Assembly: GCA_964638815.1 (NCBI GenBank)
Contig: CAZXBB010000180.1
Span: forward strand, 1 to 7,433
Source of the DNA: CAZXBB01 sp964638815
GTDB lineage: Bacteria > Planctomycetota > Phycisphaerae > Phycisphaerales > SM1A02
Length of the DNA stretch: 7,433 nucleotides
Reading direction: 5' to 3'
In this document: positions 1-7,433 of the stretch, in pieces
Numbering within the stretch: the first letter of the stretch is position 1
Layout of the letters: each line of letters opens with the position of its first letter
Notes under the pieces: model-generated
The model's database searches: none
The model's input: the letters and a program-made list of their open reading frames with translations, nothing else
What the model was told of the DNA's origin: nothing
Made by a program: the position numbers and the translations under genes

Positions 1-53
1 CCGCCGGCGACGAGAAGACAGAATCCGGCGGCGATCAGGGTCTGGGGTCGCAT
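1..53 (-). CDS. N-terminus of an exported protein (partial, runs off left edge)
   Basis: An ATG on the minus strand at 53-51 opens a frame that stays open to the window edge and reads MRPQTLIAAGFCLLVAGG. This is a basic N-terminus followed by a hydrophobic core, the pattern of a Sec signal peptide; the visible part does not show a cleavage site or a lipobox. A GGAG sits 7 bases upstream of the ATG (minus strand), a reasonable Shine-Dalgarno. Only 17 full codons are visible, so the function is unknown. It is transcribed leftward, away from the gene-free region, and begins about 375 bases beyond the leftward terminator at 428-455, so it probably has its own promoter. The call rests on start, spacing and signal-like composition only. 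Confidence 0.5.
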   Translation of the reverse strand, partial: MRPQTLIAAGFCLLVAG

Positions 54-306
54 GGGAGGGCTCCGCGGGAATGGGGGCTGACAGGGACGCCGGCGCGACG
101 CCCGTCCATTGAGTCGTCGGTTGGAGGGGGGTGGCTTGAGCGGGAGCCCGATAATTCGCGCGCCCGGGCGCCGCCCCGGCGCGCACCGCCTGCGCCACCC
201 CGCCCTGCCCCCGCACAGTCACTCCTCGAGCGCACCGTATCGCGGGAGGTCCGCCAGGGGACCCCCGGCCCGTGATCGCGCGGGCGCGACGTGGACGTGC
301 CTCTTC

Positions 307-334
307 TCGATGGGGCCCGCTCGATGGGGCCCGC
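307..334. repeat. Tandem direct repeat, 2 x 14 bp
   Basis: The unit TCGATGGGGCCCGC occurs twice head to tail with no mismatch (307-320 and 321-334). Each copy contains the palindrome GGGCCC. It lies upstream of the leftward partial gene at 1-53, so it could be a paired operator, but a simple slippage duplication explains it equally well. Confidence 0.8.
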
Positions 335-427
335 CCCGACGAGGGCGATGTTGGCGGTCTCGTTGGACACGTTGCACCGCGCAGGAGCGGGCCGGACGCG
401 CCGGACGAAACCGGCGCAAAAACAGGA

Positions 428-455
428 AAAGGCGAGGTCGTTCGACCTCGCCTTT
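428..455 (-). terminator. Intrinsic terminator, best read leftward
   Basis: AAAGGCGAGGTC (428-439) and GACCTCGCCTTT (444-455) are perfect reverse complements around a 4-base loop. Read on the minus strand, the stem is followed by TTTTCCTGTTTTT (430-418), a good U-tract. On the plus strand only TTT follows before GC-rich sequence, so leftward termination is favoured. No protein gene ends just upstream on the minus strand: the nearest stop is at 1690, more than 1.2 kb away. The terminator therefore closes either a very long 3' UTR or a separate non-coding transcript. Confidence 0.8.
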
Positions 456-743
456 CCGGCATTCGAGTGTTGCTGCCTGGCCGGCCCCGGCCAAGTCGGA
501 AACGGCGCGGCGTCTTTTGAACGCCGACCGTCGCTCGAGGTGATCTCGACGGGCGACCCCGTCTTACCCGGTGCACGCGGGCGCGTCTGGTGTTTCGTGG
601 TGTGGACATCGACCCAGTTATGCCACCATCGGGGTTGTTTCCCGCGATGGTCGAACCGATTTCTCCACGCCTCCGAGCTGCGTCGATTCGTGCAGGGCAC
701 CGGACTGTTCCCGTCCCCCGTCGGGGATTCGGGATCACCCTGC
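428..743 (-). ncRNA. Candidate structured non-coding RNA ending in a terminator
   Basis: Between the terminator and 743 the sequence folds by eye into successive local helices: 478-483/488-493, 508-513/521-526, 548-553/558-563, 625-634/641-651 (10 pairs, one bulged base), 652-659/683-690, and 692-697/738-743 enclosing 709-718/723-734 (10 pairs, two bulged bases). The last three units abut almost without spacing (651|652 and 690|692), as in stacked RNA junctions. The helix 652-690 has a U-G wobble when read on the minus strand but a C-A mismatch on the plus strand, and the terminator favours the same strand. No tRNA, tmRNA, SRP RNA or RNase P signature was recognised. The 5' end and promoter were not identified and may lie beyond 743. 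GC-rich DNA forms short hairpins by chance, so this is a candidate only. Confidence 0.35.
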
Positions 744-872
744 TGAATCACGCCGGCCTCCGCGCAGACTTGGCGAGGCTTATCGGGGGGTTTATGCCCT
801 GTTCCGGAAGCATGGGCTAACCCCGGGCTCGACTTGGCTGCGGGACCGGTCCGCGGCGTCAGCTGCGAAAGT

Positions 873-908
873 CCGACCCCTTCCCCGCTCCGTTGGGGGC
901 GAAGTCGG
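873..908. repeat. Inverted repeat (two-part stem-loop)
   Basis: CCGAC at 873-877 pairs with GTCGG at 904-908, and inside it CCCC at 883-886 pairs with GGGG at 895-898. This gives a hairpin with an internal loop. It could extend the structured region at 428-743, but it is short and could be chance in this base composition. Confidence 0.35.
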
Positions 909-948
909 TACGGGCTCTCGCAGCCACGCCGCCCTCGGACTCCTGATC

Positions 949-974
949 GGTCGGGCACGTTTCCGTGCTCGTCC
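949..974. repeat. Inverted repeat with tetraloop
   Basis: The arms 949-959 and 964-974 are complementary at 10 of 11 positions if one G-U pair is allowed on the plus strand, around the loop TTTC. On the minus strand the loop reads GAAA, a GNRA tetraloop, but the wobble becomes an A-C mismatch. Strand is therefore undecided. There is no T-tract on either side, so it is not an intrinsic terminator. Confidence 0.45.
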
Positions 975-1462
975 TCTCAGGGTTGAAACCGCCACGAATC
1001 CGCTCGCCGCCGACGACCATCTCTGACCCCCGACGGCGTGCAGTCCGTCCCGATCGTGCCGCAGTTGAACGGCGTGGCCGCGCATCCAGCTGCGGCATTG
1101 AGACCAGGACACCCGAGAGCTCGCGAGGCCTCGGGCGTGACGTGCAACGGTTCTTTGACCGGGCGGGTCGATTTCGGCTTGGGTACCTCACCGATTCCAT
1201 CCCGTCCGGGTGGCGCTGAATTCGGGGCGCCCCCGTTGCAGTCCGACGCGTATTTCACCTCTGTTTTTTCAAAGAGCGATTGATCCGATCAGCCGAAGCC
1301 GACCAGTCAGCAAGACTGCGTGCATTTCATCGTGTCCCGCGGCGATTTCAACCCACGGGCGGAATCGTGCAAAAGCGGTGGATGCCGGGTGAACATGGTG
1401 TCGGGCGGCGCGAACGCGTCTCGCTGATTCGCCCGAACGGCGGACGGTTGCGGCGGTCGCAC

Positions 1463-1488
1463 CCGGCGGCGCCGGCCGGCGCTGCCGG
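1463..1488. repeat. Near-perfect 26-nt inverted repeat
   Basis: CCGGCGGCGCC (1463-1473) and GGCGCTGCCGG (1478-1488) pair over 11 positions with a single G-U on the plus strand, around loop GGCC; the core 1469-1482 is a perfect 14-base palindrome. It lies about 200 bases past the stop of the leftward gene at 1690. No T-run follows on the minus strand, so if it marks the end of that transcript it would do so as a 3'-stabilising hairpin or with help from Rho. Chance in GC-rich DNA is possible. Confidence 0.45.
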
Positions 1489-1689
1489 CGGTGGATTGCC
1501 TGAGTGCGGAGAAAAATGTCGCGTTTTTTTTCCGTCCGACCCCGTCGAGCGGAGTCCGGCGATCGTCCGGGAGCGGACCGGTTGACGTCGCGCACGGCCG
1601 GTCGCCGTCGCGCACCGTTATCGCGAATCGTTGTCGTCGTCGTCATCCTCACGGCCGTCGACTGCGCGACCACAGAAGCCGCATTCGCC

Positions 1690-3459
1690 TCAGGGGCAGG
1701 GCCCCCACGCCGAGAGGAGCGCGACGATGTCCGCGAACCCTGCGCCGCCGTCGCCGTCGATGTCCTCGGGGCAGCGCACCGGGCAGGGTCCCCAGCCCGC
1801 GAGCAGGATCAGCAGATCCTCGAAGCCGACCGCGCCGTTGCCGTCGAGATCGACGGTGCCGCCGCACGAGCTGCGGACGACCGTGAGCACCTGGTCCGAC
1901 GCGACGTCGCGCAGGATCGTCTGCGCGCCGTCCGGCCACGCGACCACGACGCGGTCCACCGTCGCCGCGGCGCCGACGCCGAAGAATGCCTCCGCCGGCT
2001 CCTGACCGAGGTGGCTCGTGCCCGCCGTGATCAGCCGCGTCATGCGCCGGCCCGCGGTCTCGAGCCGCACGATCGCGCCGATGCCGCGAGTGTTCGGCCC
2101 GTCTGTCCGCGGCCGCACGACGAGGTGGTGATTCTTCGCCGCGACGGGCCCCGGCTCGCTCACGAGGAGGCGGATGGGGCCTCCGTTACAGGTCTGGAGC
2201 ACGTCGAGATCGCCGTCGCGCTCGAGGTCGAACGCGACGAGCGACGCGCCGAACTCACGGTCGTCGAACCCCATGAGCGGCGCGAGGTCCACGAAGACGA
2301 CCGGGTCCGTGCCGAGGTTGTAGAACAGCCGGGAGGCGTCGTCGTGCCCCTGGCCGTTGAACCAGCCGTTCGTGACCGCGAGGTCGAGCCAGCCGTCGTT
2401 GTCCACGTCGAGGAACGTGGTCCCCCAGCCGAAGTTCGTGTTCTCCACGCCGGCCTCGGTCGCGACCTCGGTGAACGCGAGCGCGCCGGCCGCGGTGTCG
2501 TTGCGGTAGAGGACGTTGTGGTTCTCGAACTCGAAGATCTCGGTGATGTAGATATCGAAGTCGCCGTCGTTGTCGTAGTCGCCGAGCGTCATGCCCATGT
2601 CGTTCATCGCGTTGTCGAGCCCGAGCAGGGGGGCGACGTCAACGAAGGTTCCGTTCCGCTGGTTGAGCCAGAAGCGGTTCGCCGTAAAATCCGCGGCCCA
2701 GTAGATGTCCGCCCAGCCGTCGCCGTTGAAGTCGTGGATCGCGGGCTGCCAGTGGTGGAACGTCGCGTCGGCGATTCCGCTGGCGACGCTCACGTCGATG
2801 AAGCCCCCGCCGCCGTCGTTGAGCAGCACCAGCGCCGGCCCGGTCCAGATGCCCACGATGAGGTCCGGCCACTCGTCGTTGTTGAGGTCGCCCGCGACCA
2901 TGCCGGCGCGGTGCTGGCCGGTGTCTCCGATGCCGTCGTCCTCGAGCGCGACGACGGTCGTGAGGTCGTCGAAGCCGCCGTCGGCGCGCTGGCGGTGGAA
3001 GTGGATCGTCGTCTCGAGCGTGCACGACTCCTCGACCTGGCGGCAGTCGCCCGCGACGATGAGGTCGAGCCGGCCGTCACCGTCGAAGTCGAGCCAGAGC
3101 GCGGTCCGCCCCGCCGCCGTCGCCGCGACGCCGACGTCGGCCGCGATCTCCTCAAAGTGCCCGTCGCCGAGATTCCGGTAGAGCTGGTCCGCGACGCCCG
3201 GCCCGTTCGGCACGAAGACGTCGTGATCGCCGTCGTCGTCGTAATCGGCCACCGCGACGCCCGCACCGAAACCGGGCCCGCTCTCGTAGACGCCGATCCC
3301 CCGCGCCGCGCCCACCTCCGTGAACGTAACCTGCGCCGCGGCCGACCCCGAAAGCGCCAGGAACGCTCCCGCGACGCCCGTGAGCACGCCCGTCCGTGGC
3401 TCCGCCGCGGCGTCGCCCGGTCTGCGTGTGACATGATGTAAGGAAGATGTACGGGACAT
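1690..3459 (-). CDS. Secreted FG-GAP/CRTAC1-like protein with ASPIC/UnbV domain and dockerin-like C-terminus
   Basis: This 589-residue protein starts at ATG 3459. That start is chosen because AGGTGG lies just upstream and an export signal follows: Arg-rich n-region, hydrophobic stretch at about 24-38, probable cleavage after SAAA (residue 42). A longer frame from 3510 adds only 17 poorly motivated residues. Seven Ca2+-binding FG-GAP/VCBS loops begin near residues 72, 124, 191, 243, 294, 351 and 411 (for example DYDDDGDHDVFVP and DFNGDGWADIYWA), the number expected for a seven-bladed propeller. Residues about 443-528 (NHHLVV, RGIGAIV, VVVAWPDG) match the ASPIC/UnbV module of CRTAC1-type proteins. 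Residues 536-589 are two DxDGxG-helix-'WGPCP' units resembling planctomycete GC-type dockerins, with Cys at 532, 559, 563 and 588. It acts outside the cytoplasm; ligand unknown. It is transcribed divergently from the related gene at 3607. Confidence 0.9.
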   Translation of the reverse strand: MSRTSSLHHVTRRPGDAAAEPRTGVLTGVAGAFLALSGSAAAQVTFTEVGAARGIGVYESGPGFGAGVAVADYDDDGDHDVFVPNGPGVADQLYRNLGDGHFEEIAADVGVAATAAGRTALWLDFDGDGRLDLIVAGDCRQVEESCTLETTIHFHRQRADGGFDDLTTVVALEDDGIGDTGQHRAGMVAGDLNNDEWPDLIVGIWTGPALVLLNDGGGGFIDVSVASGIADATFHHWQPAIHDFNGDGWADIYWAADFTANRFWLNQRNGTFVDVAPLLGLDNAMNDMGMTLGDYDNDGDFDIYITEIFEFENHNVLYRNDTAAGALAFTEVATEAGVENTNFGWGTTFLDVDNDGWLDLAVTNGWFNGQGHDDASRLFYNLGTDPVVFVDLAPLMGFDDREFGASLVAFDLERDGDLDVLQTCNGGPIRLLVSEPGPVAAKNHHLVVRPRTDGPNTRGIGAIVRLETAGRRMTRLITAGTSHLGQEPAEAFFGVGAAATVDRVVVAWPDGAQTILRDVASDQVLTVVRSSCGGTVDLDGNGAVGFEDLLILLAGWGPCPVRCPEDIDGDGGAGFADIVALLSAWGPCP

Positions 3460-3606
3460 GACCACCTGCCCCACCCGGCACGAGTGTATCCGCAGCCCGG
3501 GCCGGGGCAACGCCGCGTCGAAACCTCGTGAACCCGCGCCGCGGTTCCGCTAGGATTGCGGACTTACGCCTTTGGGGGGCGCACCAACCCAAGGAGGAAC
3601 CCGCCC
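3460..3606. promoter_or_regulatory. Divergent intergenic control region
   Basis: These 147 bases separate two divergent genes for dockerin-tailed FG-GAP proteins, so both promoters should lie here or inside the 5' ends. The only motif I would name is TAGGAT at 3551-3556, a possible -10 for the rightward gene, with CGTGAA 18 bases upstream as a poor -35. No clear promoter was seen for the leftward gene and no operator was recognised. The arrangement allows shared control, but nothing in the sequence proves it. Confidence 0.4.
3591..3598 (+). promoter_or_regulatory. Strong Shine-Dalgarno that fixes the start at 3607
   Basis: AAGGAGGA lies 8 bases before ATG 3607. It is the best ribosome-binding site in the window and decides against the in-frame TTG at 3556, which would add 17 residues ahead of the signal peptide and place this site inside the coding sequence. 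Confidence 0.85.
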
Positions 3607-5403
3607 ATGCGGCAACTGTTCATCATCACCGCCCCGATCGCCCTCGCGGCGACCGGGGTCGCCCTCGCGGGAGGGACGCTCCCGCGCTCGCTGAACTTCG
3701 AGAACCAGACCGCGGCCCGCATCGACATGAACGTCGCGGAAGGCTCGAGCAACGAGAAGGAGATGGAGTTCGGCGACCTCGACCAGGACGGCGACCTCGA
3801 CCTCATCGTCGCCGTCGGCTCGAGCGACTTCGGCGAGCGGAGGAACAAGATCTACATTAACGAGGACGGCGTGTTCGTCGAGAACACGACGCTCATCCCG
3901 TACTTCGCGATGGCTGACGTCACGCGTAACGCGTTCATCCGCGACTACAACGGCGACGGCTGGCTGGACCTTTACATCATCAACGACAGCAACACGGGTG
4001 GCTACGCGGGCAACGACCACGTCTTCCTCGCCATGCACCCGGGCGGCGTCCTGACCGGGTTCATCGAGGAGGGCGTCACCCGCATCGCCCAGGGCGGCGA
4101 GCTCGGCGCGGCGTGCGGCGGCGTCTCCGCCGACTTCAACGAGGACGGCCACATGGACGTCTACTCCGGCAACTACCCGGGACCCTCGCAGGATGTCGGC
4201 CTGTACAACGACGGTCAGGGGGCCGGTTTCCACCTGGACCGCGCCCCCGCCAGCCTGATTCCGACCGACAGCGACTACACGGTGGACGTCGCGATCGCGG
4301 ACATGAACGGCGACGGCAGCATGGACCTGCTGATCTCGAACCACGGCACCAACTACATCTACTACAACGATCTCGGCGCGGACAGCACGGGCCGCGGCGA
4401 CTACAACACGGCCAACAGCCGGCAGTCCCTGGGCGCCCAGGGCGCGAACGAGAACGCGATGGAGCCCGCCGACTTCGACAACGACGGCGACAACGATTTC
4501 TACTGGACCAACGCGGCGAGCGGAACCGCCGACCGCATCTACGAGAACACCGGCAACAACGGCGTCGGACAGGTCAATTGGGTCGCCCGCGACGTGCTCC
4601 CGAGCGCCGTCACCACCATGGTCGGCCGCAAGGCGAGCGTCGCCGACTTCAACGACGATGGGAAGATCGACGTCTTCGTCGCGACGGAGAGCGGCACGCG
4701 TCCGACCGTGCTGCGCAACGCCTCGACGGGTGCCGGCGACTTCACGTTCCTCGACTGGACGCCGGCCCCCGCCTTCCCGACCGGCGCGGCGCACCGCGGC
4801 TGGCACGCGGGCCTGGTGGACACCGGCGGCGACGGCGACATCGACATCGTGCTCGGCGCGTTCAACGGCGATCACCTGTTCGAGAACGTCCCCGCCAACG
4901 AGGTGAACGAGGGCGACCTCGGCCCGCTGCCGCCGTTCTGGAACGTGGACCCGGTTGCGGTGTTCGGCACGGCCGTCGCGGCGGAAGTGGACGAGTACAC
5001 GGGCGACGTCGGCAGCGGCTTCGTCTCGGTGGTGCTCAACGGGCCCGATGACTATCTCCTCGAGGTGCTCAACCAGGGCGGCGCCGTCGTCGCGTCGTCG
5101 GACCGCGGCGGTCTCGGCGTCGAGGAGGCGCTCCAGGTCAACACGTCAACGGGCGCGTACACGTTCCGCGTGACGGTCGTGGAGTCGGCGACGATCTGCG
5201 GCCCGCCCGACTTCAACGGCGACTGCACGGTGGACTTCCAGGACATCGTCCTGCTCCTCGGGGCGTGGGGCTGCACCGACTGCCCGCAGGACATCGACGG
5301 CGGCGGTGCGGGCTTCACCGACCTCGTGATCCTGCTCTCGGAGTGGGGCGACATCGACCCGCAGAACCTGTACCTGCTCGAGATCCTCGGTCGCGCCGGC
5401 TGA
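3607..5403 (+). CDS. Secreted seven-FG-GAP protein with beta-sandwich-like module and dockerin-like C-terminus
   Basis: The product has 598 residues. MRQLFIITAP and the following hydrophobic stretch form a Sec signal peptide, with likely cleavage after ALA at residue 21. Seven FG-GAP Ca2+ loops start near residues 57, 113, 176, 232, 289, 347 and 405 (for example DYNGDGWLDLYII and DFNDDGKIDVFVA), enough for a complete seven-bladed propeller. Residues about 445-528 contain 'DDYLLEVLNQGG' and 'GAYTFRVTVVES', resembling the PPC-type beta-sandwich found in secreted proteins; this is a tentative match. Unlike the divergent neighbour it has no ASPIC/UnbV domain. Residues 535-581 are a dockerin-like pair (DFNGDCTVDFQDI and DIDGGGAGFTDL), with Cys at 531, 540, 556 and 559. 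The second loop is one residue shorter than its counterpart in the neighbour and lacks the terminal Cys. About 17 residues follow the last 'WG'. An extracellular binding or adhesion role is inferred; no catalytic motif is visible. Confidence 0.92.
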   Translation: MRQLFIITAPIALAATGVALAGGTLPRSLNFENQTAARIDMNVAEGSSNEKEMEFGDLDQDGDLDLIVAVGSSDFGERRNKIYINEDGVFVENTTLIPYFAMADVTRNAFIRDYNGDGWLDLYIINDSNTGGYAGNDHVFLAMHPGGVLTGFIEEGVTRIAQGGELGAACGGVSADFNEDGHMDVYSGNYPGPSQDVGLYNDGQGAGFHLDRAPASLIPTDSDYTVDVAIADMNGDGSMDLLISNHGTNYIYYNDLGADSTGRGDYNTANSRQSLGAQGANENAMEPADFDNDGDNDFYWTNAASGTADRIYENTGNNGVGQVNWVARDVLPSAVTTMVGRKASVADFNDDGKIDVFVATESGTRPTVLRNASTGAGDFTFLDWTPAPAFPTGAAHRGWHAGLVDTGGDGDIDIVLGAFNGDHLFENVPANEVNEGDLGPLPPFWNVDPVAVFGTAVAAEVDEYTGDVGSGFVSVVLNGPDDYLLEVLNQGGAVVASSDRGGLGVEEALQVNTSTGAYTFRVTVVESATICGPPDFNGDCTVDFQDIVLLLGAWGCTDCPQDIDGGGAGFTDLVILLSEWGDIDPQNLYLLEILGRAG

Positions 5404-5431
5404 ATCCGGCGTTGTTGACGTGAGAAGAAGT

Positions 5432-5466
5432 CCGTCCCCGCCGCCGCCGGCGGGGACGGTTCGTTT
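5432..5466 (+). terminator. Hairpin terminator after the FG-GAP gene
   Basis: CCGTCCCCGCC (5432-5442) and GGCGGGGACGG (5449-5459) form a perfect 11-bp stem, with one further G-C pair possible inside the loop. It is followed by TTCGTTT, a short, imperfect U-tract. It sits 28 bases after the stop at 5403 and 19 bases before the next start at 5479, so it separates the dockerin-type gene from the lipoprotein pair, fully or as an attenuating read-through point. No separate promoter for the downstream gene was recognised in the short remaining space. Confidence 0.65.
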
Positions 5467-5478
5467 GCAGAGAGACCG

Positions 5479-6356
5479 ATGACGACCCGCTGGCTCACGA
5501 TCGCCCTTCTCGCCGCGCTCGCCGGCTGCGGCGACGGGGACGCGGCGCCGCCGGCCACCACAGCCGGATCGACCCCGGCCCCCCCGGCCCCCCCGGCCCC
5601 CGCGGCCCCCCCGGCCCCCGCGACCGTATCCGCCGCCGACACCGGCGCGCCGGAGGGTGCGCCGCAGCCGCTGTCCGGGCCGCTTCGGCGCGCCGTCGAA
5701 CTCGTCGAGCACGGGGCGTTCGACGAGGCGCGCGAGGTCGTCGCGCCGCTGCTCGCCGCGAACCCCGACGACGCGCAGGCGGTGTTCGTCCAGGGGCTCT
5801 CGTACCACCGCGCCCGGGACTATGCCCGCGCGCAGCCGCTCCTCGAGCGCGCGCTCGCGCTCGACCCCTCGTACACCGTCGTGCACCACTTCCTCGGCTA
5901 CTGCCGGTTTCACAACGGTGATCTTCGCGGCGCGCGCGAGAGCTTCGAGACGCACCTGCGGGCCGCGCCGGATGAGACCGACTCCCACTTCGGCCTCGGC
6001 CTGGTGGATCTGGAGGAAGGGCGGCTCGATGACGCCGCGGCGCGGCTCCGCCACGTGATCGCGCTGATCGAGCGGGCGCGCACCGCGAACCCGCCGCTCT
6101 ACGCCCGGCGCCGGGGCGACGCGGCGAAGGCGTACGCCCGTCTCGGCGACGTCGCGTTCGCCCGCGCGGAATACGCCGAGGCCCGCGACCTCGTACGCGA
6201 GGCGATCGCGATCGACCCCAACCAGTACGCGTCGTACTACACGCTGAGCCAGATCGAGCGTCGCCTCGGCAACGACGCCGAGGCCGACCGGCTCCACGCG
6301 CTCTTCGAGCAGATGGCGTCCGCCCGTCACGGGCGTCCGCCCGGGACGCCGGGCGA

Positions 6357-6360
<4 letters not shown>
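5479..6360 (+). CDS. TPR-repeat lipoprotein
   Basis: The 293-residue product starts MTTRWLTIALLAALAGC, a signal peptide with a classic lipobox (LAGC, lipidated Cys17), so it should be a membrane-anchored lipoprotein facing the periplasm or outside. Residues about 22-66 are a flexible Ala/Pro/Thr linker. From about 66 onward come tetratricopeptide repeats, roughly at 66-97, 98-131, 132-165, 166-199, 213-248 and 249-282, with typical ends such as 'ALALDPS' and 'AIAIDPN'. TPRs form helical scaffolds for protein-protein contacts; no enzyme motif is seen. The ribosome-binding site is weak (purine-rich AGAGAGA before the ATG). Its stop overlaps the GTG start of the next gene by 4 bases, so the two are almost certainly co-translated, and the CRTAC1-type product is the obvious candidate partner. 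Specific function unknown. Confidence 0.9.
5571..5619 (+). repeat. C-tract repeat coding for the Ala/Pro linker
   Basis: Within the lipoprotein gene, three runs of seven C (5579-5585, 5588-5594, 5606-5612) and two of five C (5597-5601, 5615-5619) alternate mainly with GG. In frame they encode APP and AP units of the linker. Such homopolymers are prone to slippage. Confidence 0.85.

Positions 6361-7433
<1,073 letters not shown>

Larger units (their letters stand above)
54..1689. other. Long region without a convincing protein-coding gene
   Basis: Open frames exist here on both strands, but they overlap one another, are rich in Arg, Pro, Ser and Gly, and show no domain, signal peptide or credible ribosome-binding site. 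The region is less uniformly GC-rich than the genes to the right, with short A and T runs (for example eight T at 1524-1531). What can be supported is a 14-base tandem duplication (307-334), a leftward terminator (428-455), a cluster of hairpins (478-743), and isolated inverted repeats at 873-908, 949-974, 1112-1135 and 1463-1488. It spans the 3' side of the leftward gene ending at 1690 and the 5' side of the partial gene at 1-53. Long spacers are common in Planctomycetota, so a gene desert alone is not remarkable. Confidence 0.6.

Noticed and set aside
150..155. GATAAT as a -10 promoter element
   Set aside because: No acceptable -35 at the right distance on the plus strand and no gene downstream on that strand.
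490..838. 9-base long-range complementarity (490-498 with 830-838) that might close a domain of about 350 nt
   Set aside because: A match of this length is expected by chance once or so in a GC-rich region of this size, so it was not used to set the RNA boundaries.
776..880. RNase P-like fragments on the plus strand (GGCTTATCGG near 778 and GCGAAAGTCCG near 866)
   Set aside because: The two fragments are in the wrong order for RNase P RNA and no other conserved elements accompany them.
35..958. 307-codon open frame on the minus strand in the spacer
   Set aside because: Arg/Pro/Ser/Gly-rich, no recognisable domain. It runs straight through the terminator at 428-455 and overlaps the signal-peptide start at 1-53 in another frame.
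571..1026. 151-codon plus-strand frame in the spacer
   Set aside because: No ribosome-binding site, no domain, and it crosses several of the inverted repeats; nothing supports translation.
1512..1531. A5/T8 tract as an AT-rich hairpin terminator
   Set aside because: The only pairing is A with T around a 7-base loop, with no GC stem before the T-run on either strand.
1504..3441. 645-codon open frame on the plus strand opposite the leftward FG-GAP gene
   Set aside because: Its product is Arg/Val/Glu/Asp-rich with no domain. It is the antisense shadow of the codon pattern in the gene at 1690-3459, which has clear motifs and a signal peptide.
3556..3606. Upstream TTG start for the rightward FG-GAP gene
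   Set aside because: AAGGAGGA ideally spaced before ATG 3607 and a signal peptide beginning exactly there favour the later start.
3550..4875. 441-codon open frame on the minus strand opposite the rightward FG-GAP gene
   Set aside because: Monotonous Val/Ala/Asp/Arg composition, exactly antisense to repeated GAC/GTC/GGC codons of the real gene.

Overview
The window is GC-rich and reads as chromosomal DNA from a member of the Planctomycetota, probably a Phycisphaerae-like lineage. The reasons are three secreted FG-GAP (integrin-alpha-like) propeller proteins, two of which end in the paired, Cys-containing dockerin-like motif with 'WGPCP'-type turns that is common in that phylum, a TPR lipoprotein paired with a CRTAC1-type lipoprotein, and long gene-poor spacers. 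The taxonomic call is inference from protein style; there is no rRNA or marker gene here.

Layout. Bases 1-53 hold the first 17 codons of a leftward gene with a signal-peptide-like start. Bases 54-1689 hold no convincing protein gene. This spacer contains a strong leftward intrinsic terminator (428-455) and, just upstream of it on the minus strand, closely packed perfect or near-perfect hairpins (478-743), so a structured non-coding RNA is a real possibility. Further inverted repeats lie at 873-908, 949-974, 1112-1135 and 1463-1488. Bases 1690-3459 (minus) encode a secreted seven-FG-GAP protein with an ASPIC/UnbV domain and a C-terminal dockerin-like tail. A 147-bp divergent control region (3460-3606) follows. 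Bases 3607-5403 (plus) encode a second secreted seven-FG-GAP protein with a beta-sandwich-like module and a dockerin-like tail, closed by a strong hairpin at 5432-5459. Bases 5479-6360 and 6357-7433 form a two-gene unit overlapping by 4 bases: a TPR lipoprotein, then a CRTAC1-type FG-GAP lipoprotein that starts at GTG and runs off the right edge.

How they may work together. All four substantial products are predicted to be exported and non-enzymatic in appearance: Ca2+-binding beta-propellers and a helical-repeat scaffold. The two divergent genes carry dockerin-like tails, while the downstream pair is anchored by lipidated cysteines. This looks like a local set of cell-envelope adhesion or scaffold proteins with two attachment modes. 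No substrate, partner or pathway can be named from sequence alone.
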